Assembly (NCBI GenBank): GCA_038148895.1
Contig: JBBVGQ010000005.1
Direction: 5' to 3' (one strand)
DNA length: 64,000 nt
From: Tamlana sp038148895
Lineage (GTDB): Bacteria > Bacteroidota > Bacteroidia > Flavobacteriales > Flavobacteriaceae
Shown: piece after piece, positions 61,885 to 64,000 of the stretch
Layout of the letters: the number at the start of each line of letters is the position of its first letter
How positions within the stretch are numbered: position 1 is the stretch's first letter
Made by a program: the position numbers and the translations under genes
The notes under the pieces: generated by a model
What the model was told of the DNA's origin: nothing
Seen by the model: only the letters and a program-made list of their open reading frames with translations
Databases searched by the model: none

Positions 61885-62721
61885 TTATATTTTAAATTTA
61901 AGTCCCGTTCTTAAATAAAACGCATTCACGTCGTCTAATTTAAAAATTTCATTACGATCTTTATTTCTTAAAACGTTGTTTAGCCTAAACGTATAACCAG
62001 AATATAAATAGGCTACTAAATGTTTGGTAAAGCAATATTCATACCCAAATCCTGCGACCGCTACAGAAAGTGAAATATGGTCTACATTTTGACCATTTAT
62101 TATTATAGGTTCTTGCAGATGGGCCAAATAACCATCTAACGCTATAAAGGTCTGAACATTATTTTTTTCATTAAAGGTATATTTTAAATTCGATTTTGGT
62201 ACACCGGCATTAAAACTCCAGTTTTCATTTATCTTTCTAAAATAGCTCACAAAAGGCAATGGGAACGGCACGCCCGTTGTGGCATTATATGTTAGACCCA
62301 ATACTAAACGGTGTGGCTTATTCACATGTTCATCTTCAGTTCTGTCTGTAATAAAGAACATTCCGCCATTCATAAAATAATCATCTGAATTTAACTGAGA
62401 CGTGAGTGTGGATGCTATTCTTGGATTAAATTTTACACCAAATCTCCATTTTTCATTCCATTTAAACGTATAACCCAAGCTTAAATCTATAACATGAATC
62501 TTATCCAAACTAGAAGTATCAAAAGGATATTGATCTTCTAAATTCAGCAAAATACGGTTGTACTCGCCACCAACAACAAGGTAAGCATCCTTTTTAACCT
62601 TAATGGGATAATTTAAAATGGCACGAAGTCGTGTGTATTGGTCTTCAGAGTTGCTTTTTGGAATAAAGGAATACTCCAATCGGGCCAAATCGGTGAGTTG
62701 CGCTTGAGCAAATTGGCACAT
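61885..62721 (-). CDS. DUF6268-type outer membrane beta-barrel protein
   Basis: A 278-residue protein with alternating beta-strand pattern and aromatic girdles throughout, ending in YLRTGLKFKI, typical of outer membrane barrels. The ATG at 62721 gives MCQFAQAQ, which is the end of a signal peptide rather than its start. The 15 codons upstream in the same frame encode KKKRFFGLWVCIVF, a good signal peptide core, but begin with ATA at 62766 and contain no ATG, GTG or TTG. The start may be non-standard or mutated. The NtrC-type gene follows by 2 nt. Confidence 0.78.
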   Translation of the reverse strand: MCQFAQAQLTDLARLEYSFIPKSNSEDQYTRLRAILNYPIKVKKDAYLVVGGEYNRILLNLEDQYPFDTSSLDKIHVIDLSLGYTFKWNEKWRFGVKFNPRIASTLTSQLNSDDYFMNGGMFFITDRTEDEHVNKPHRLVLGLTYNATTGVPFPLPFVSYFRKINENWSFNAGVPKSNLKYTFNEKNNVQTFIALDGYLAHLQEPIIINGQNVDHISLSVAVAGFGYEYCFTKHLVAYLYSGYTFRLNNVLRNKDRNEIFKLDDVNAFYLRTGLKFKI

Positions 62722-62798
62722 GAAAACAATGCATACCCATAGGCCAAAAAACCTCTTTTTCTTTATGACACAACGTTCTTTGATAAGCTTTTTAAAGT

Positions 62799-63698
62799 TT
62801 ATTTTTGAATAATATGAATATCTCTCTGTGGGAATGGAATGGTTACATTGTTCTCCCTAAATAACCTGTCAATTTCAAACCTAATATCGCTTTTAGGAAA
62901 TTGAGCTTTAAAACTGTCATTTAAAGTAAAGGCAATTTTAAAATTTAGTGAACTATCACCAAAATCCATAAAAACCACGGTTGGTTCCGGCTCACTTAGT
63001 ACATTGGGGTGTGTGCTCGCCGCTTGAATCAATAACCTTTTAACCAATTGAACGTCGCTTCCGTAGGCAACACCAACCTCAACGCTTTCTCGAGTTGTTG
63101 TGCCGTTTTGAGTCCAGTTGTACAAACTATTTTCCAAGTATAAATGATTTGGTATAACAAGCACTTTATTATCAATAGTCACCGCCCTTGTGGTTCTCAA
63201 CTTAATTTCCTCAACGCGTCCAACTTTACCATCTATTTCAATAATATCGCCCACGTGAACTGTTTGGTCTATCAATATAAAAATACCGGATATTATATCT
63301 TGAAATAAGGTTTGAAGTGCCAAACCAATACCAATCAATAAGGCCGCTGATGCTGCAAAAATAGCCGTAACATTAAACCCAATGGCATCGAGAACAATGA
63401 GCATAACGACTAAGTAAATGATCCACCGCGCAAAAGAAAAAACAGTATTGAATTTTACCTTATCGTCTTTGGGCATATTTTTGGTAATCAGCTTCTTTAT
63501 CCAGCGCAAAAGATAGGTAGTGACAATCATCACCAGAGCGACCAGTAAAATATATTTTACCTTGAGCACAATATGGTGTGCATCATCACTTGTTCCGTAT
63601 GTAAAGTCAATAATTTTGAATTCTAAAAACTCACCCAATTTTTCCCAAATGGAACTTTCTTTGATGGTATCTTCTATTTTTTCCAAATCCTGAATCAT
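62799..63698 (-). CDS. MscS-family mechanosensitive ion channel
   Basis: A 299-residue channel. Three membrane helices occur, followed by the pore helix segment AIFAASAALLIGIGLALQTLFQDIISGIFILI and a beta domain VGDIIEIDGKVGRVEEI, both typical of MscS. It releases solutes on hypo-osmotic shock. It starts 1 nt before the ABC-2 permease stop and ends 32 nt before the DUF6268 signal region. Confidence 0.94.
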   Translation of the reverse strand: MIQDLEKIEDTIKESSIWEKLGEFLEFKIIDFTYGTSDDAHHIVLKVKYILLVALVMIVTTYLLRWIKKLITKNMPKDDKVKFNTVFSFARWIIYLVVMLIVLDAIGFNVTAIFAASAALLIGIGLALQTLFQDIISGIFILIDQTVHVGDIIEIDGKVGRVEEIKLRTTRAVTIDNKVLVIPNHLYLENSLYNWTQNGTTTRESVEVGVAYGSDVQLVKRLLIQAASTHPNVLSEPEPTVVFMDFGDSSLNFKIAFTLNDSFKAQFPKSDIRFEIDRLFRENNVTIPFPQRDIHIIQK

Positions 63699-63699
63699 A

Positions 63700-64000
63700 T
63701 TAATACTTTATCCATTTAATAATTTCTTTGTAGCTCGGCTTTTTTCCATACATTAAAATACCAACTCTATAAATTTTTGCAGCAAACCAAACCGTGAACA
63801 TGAACGAAGCAATCAAAATCAACAACGATAACAATTGCTGCCACAACGGCACGCCAAAAGGAATGCGCATTAGCATAACTACTGGCGATGTTAATGGTAT
63901 AAACGAAAAAATGGTTGATATCGTACCATGGGGATCTTCAATAACTGTAAAGATACCGATATAAACAGCTAAAATTAACGGCATTATTATGGGCATCATA
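63700..64000 (-). CDS. ABC-2 type transporter permease, C-terminal fragment
   Basis: Only the last 100 or so residues are in the window. They contain three hydrophobic segments and the motif FSFIPLTSPVVMLMRIPFG, typical of NatB-like ABC-2 permeases (Na+ efflux or lipid export type), and end in KKPSYKEIIKWIKY. The N-terminal half and the ATPase partner lie beyond the window. It is upstream of the MscS gene by 1 nt. Confidence 0.8.
   Translation of the reverse strand, partial: MMPIIMPLILAVYIGIFTVIEDPHGTISTIFSFIPLTSPVVMLMRIPFGVPLWQQLLSLLILIASFMFTVWFAAKIYRVGILMYGKKPSYKEIIKWIKY

Overview
The window looks like a chromosome segment of a marine-type Bacteroidota bacterium, most likely family Flavobacteriaceae. 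The sequence is AT-rich. Several promoters carry the Bacteroidota -7 element TAnnTTTG, and Shine-Dalgarno sites are mostly absent. Gene content is typical of the group: a fused CcoN-CcoO oxidase, CcoG/H/S assembly proteins, DUF3810, DUF6268, an aminoacyl-histidine dipeptidase, YidD and GH43/GH51 arabinan enzymes. No rRNA, tRNA, CRISPR array, transposase or prophage gene was seen.

Layout. 1-7150, minus strand: fermentation and PEP metabolism, with a partial OFA-type MFS transporter, pflA, pflB and ppdK, plus a decayed copy of the ppdK 3' end between ppdK and pflB. 7286-15685, plus strand: fatty-acid beta-oxidation, with an acyl-CoA ligase and then a MarR-fadN-fadA-fadE operon that carries an inserted four-helix-bundle gene. 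15716-19278: a secreted M28 and a secreted M1 peptidase and a YdeI-like protein. 19289-22665, minus: a GT4 synthase and a HAD-phosphatase/glycoside-hydrolase fusion, probably for a sucrose-like solute. 22883-25480, minus: a MoxR ATPase and VWA pair. 25569-35327: an FNR-type regulator, divergent ccoI, then ccoS-ccoNO-ccoQ-ccoP-ccoG-ccoH-safE for the cbb3 oxidase. 35444-40550: TetR, ABC exporter, HlyD and TolC. 40640-42867, minus: uspA and hemN, divergent from sodC. 43618-54792: housekeeping genes (ECF sigma factor, folE, cysS, yidD, pepD, SpoU methyltransferase, M48 protease, ppk2). 54967-62721: a secreted coiled-coil protein, then on the minus strand a sugar-degrading cluster (GH43-GH51, GH43, BNR propeller, HTH-less NtrC-type regulator, DUF6268). 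62799-64000, minus: an MscS channel and an ABC-2 permease that runs off the window.

How the parts work together. Five promoters (pflB, ppdK, ccoI, ccoS-ccoNO, hemN) each have an FNR-like palindrome (TGAC-N4-GTCA or a close variant) exactly 22 nt upstream of a TAnnTTTG-like -7 element. The window also encodes a cysteine-rich FNR homologue beside one of these sites. This predicts one oxygen-responsive regulon covering fermentation, microaerobic respiration and oxygen-independent haem synthesis.

Other unusual content: three copies of a folded intergenic element with compensatory base changes, placed directly after plus-strand genes in and near the respiratory region; a perfect 38-bp palindrome at the MarR promoter; an ABC exporter whose ATPase lacks several canonical motifs; and the ppdK relic. 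All functions are inferred from sequence alone.
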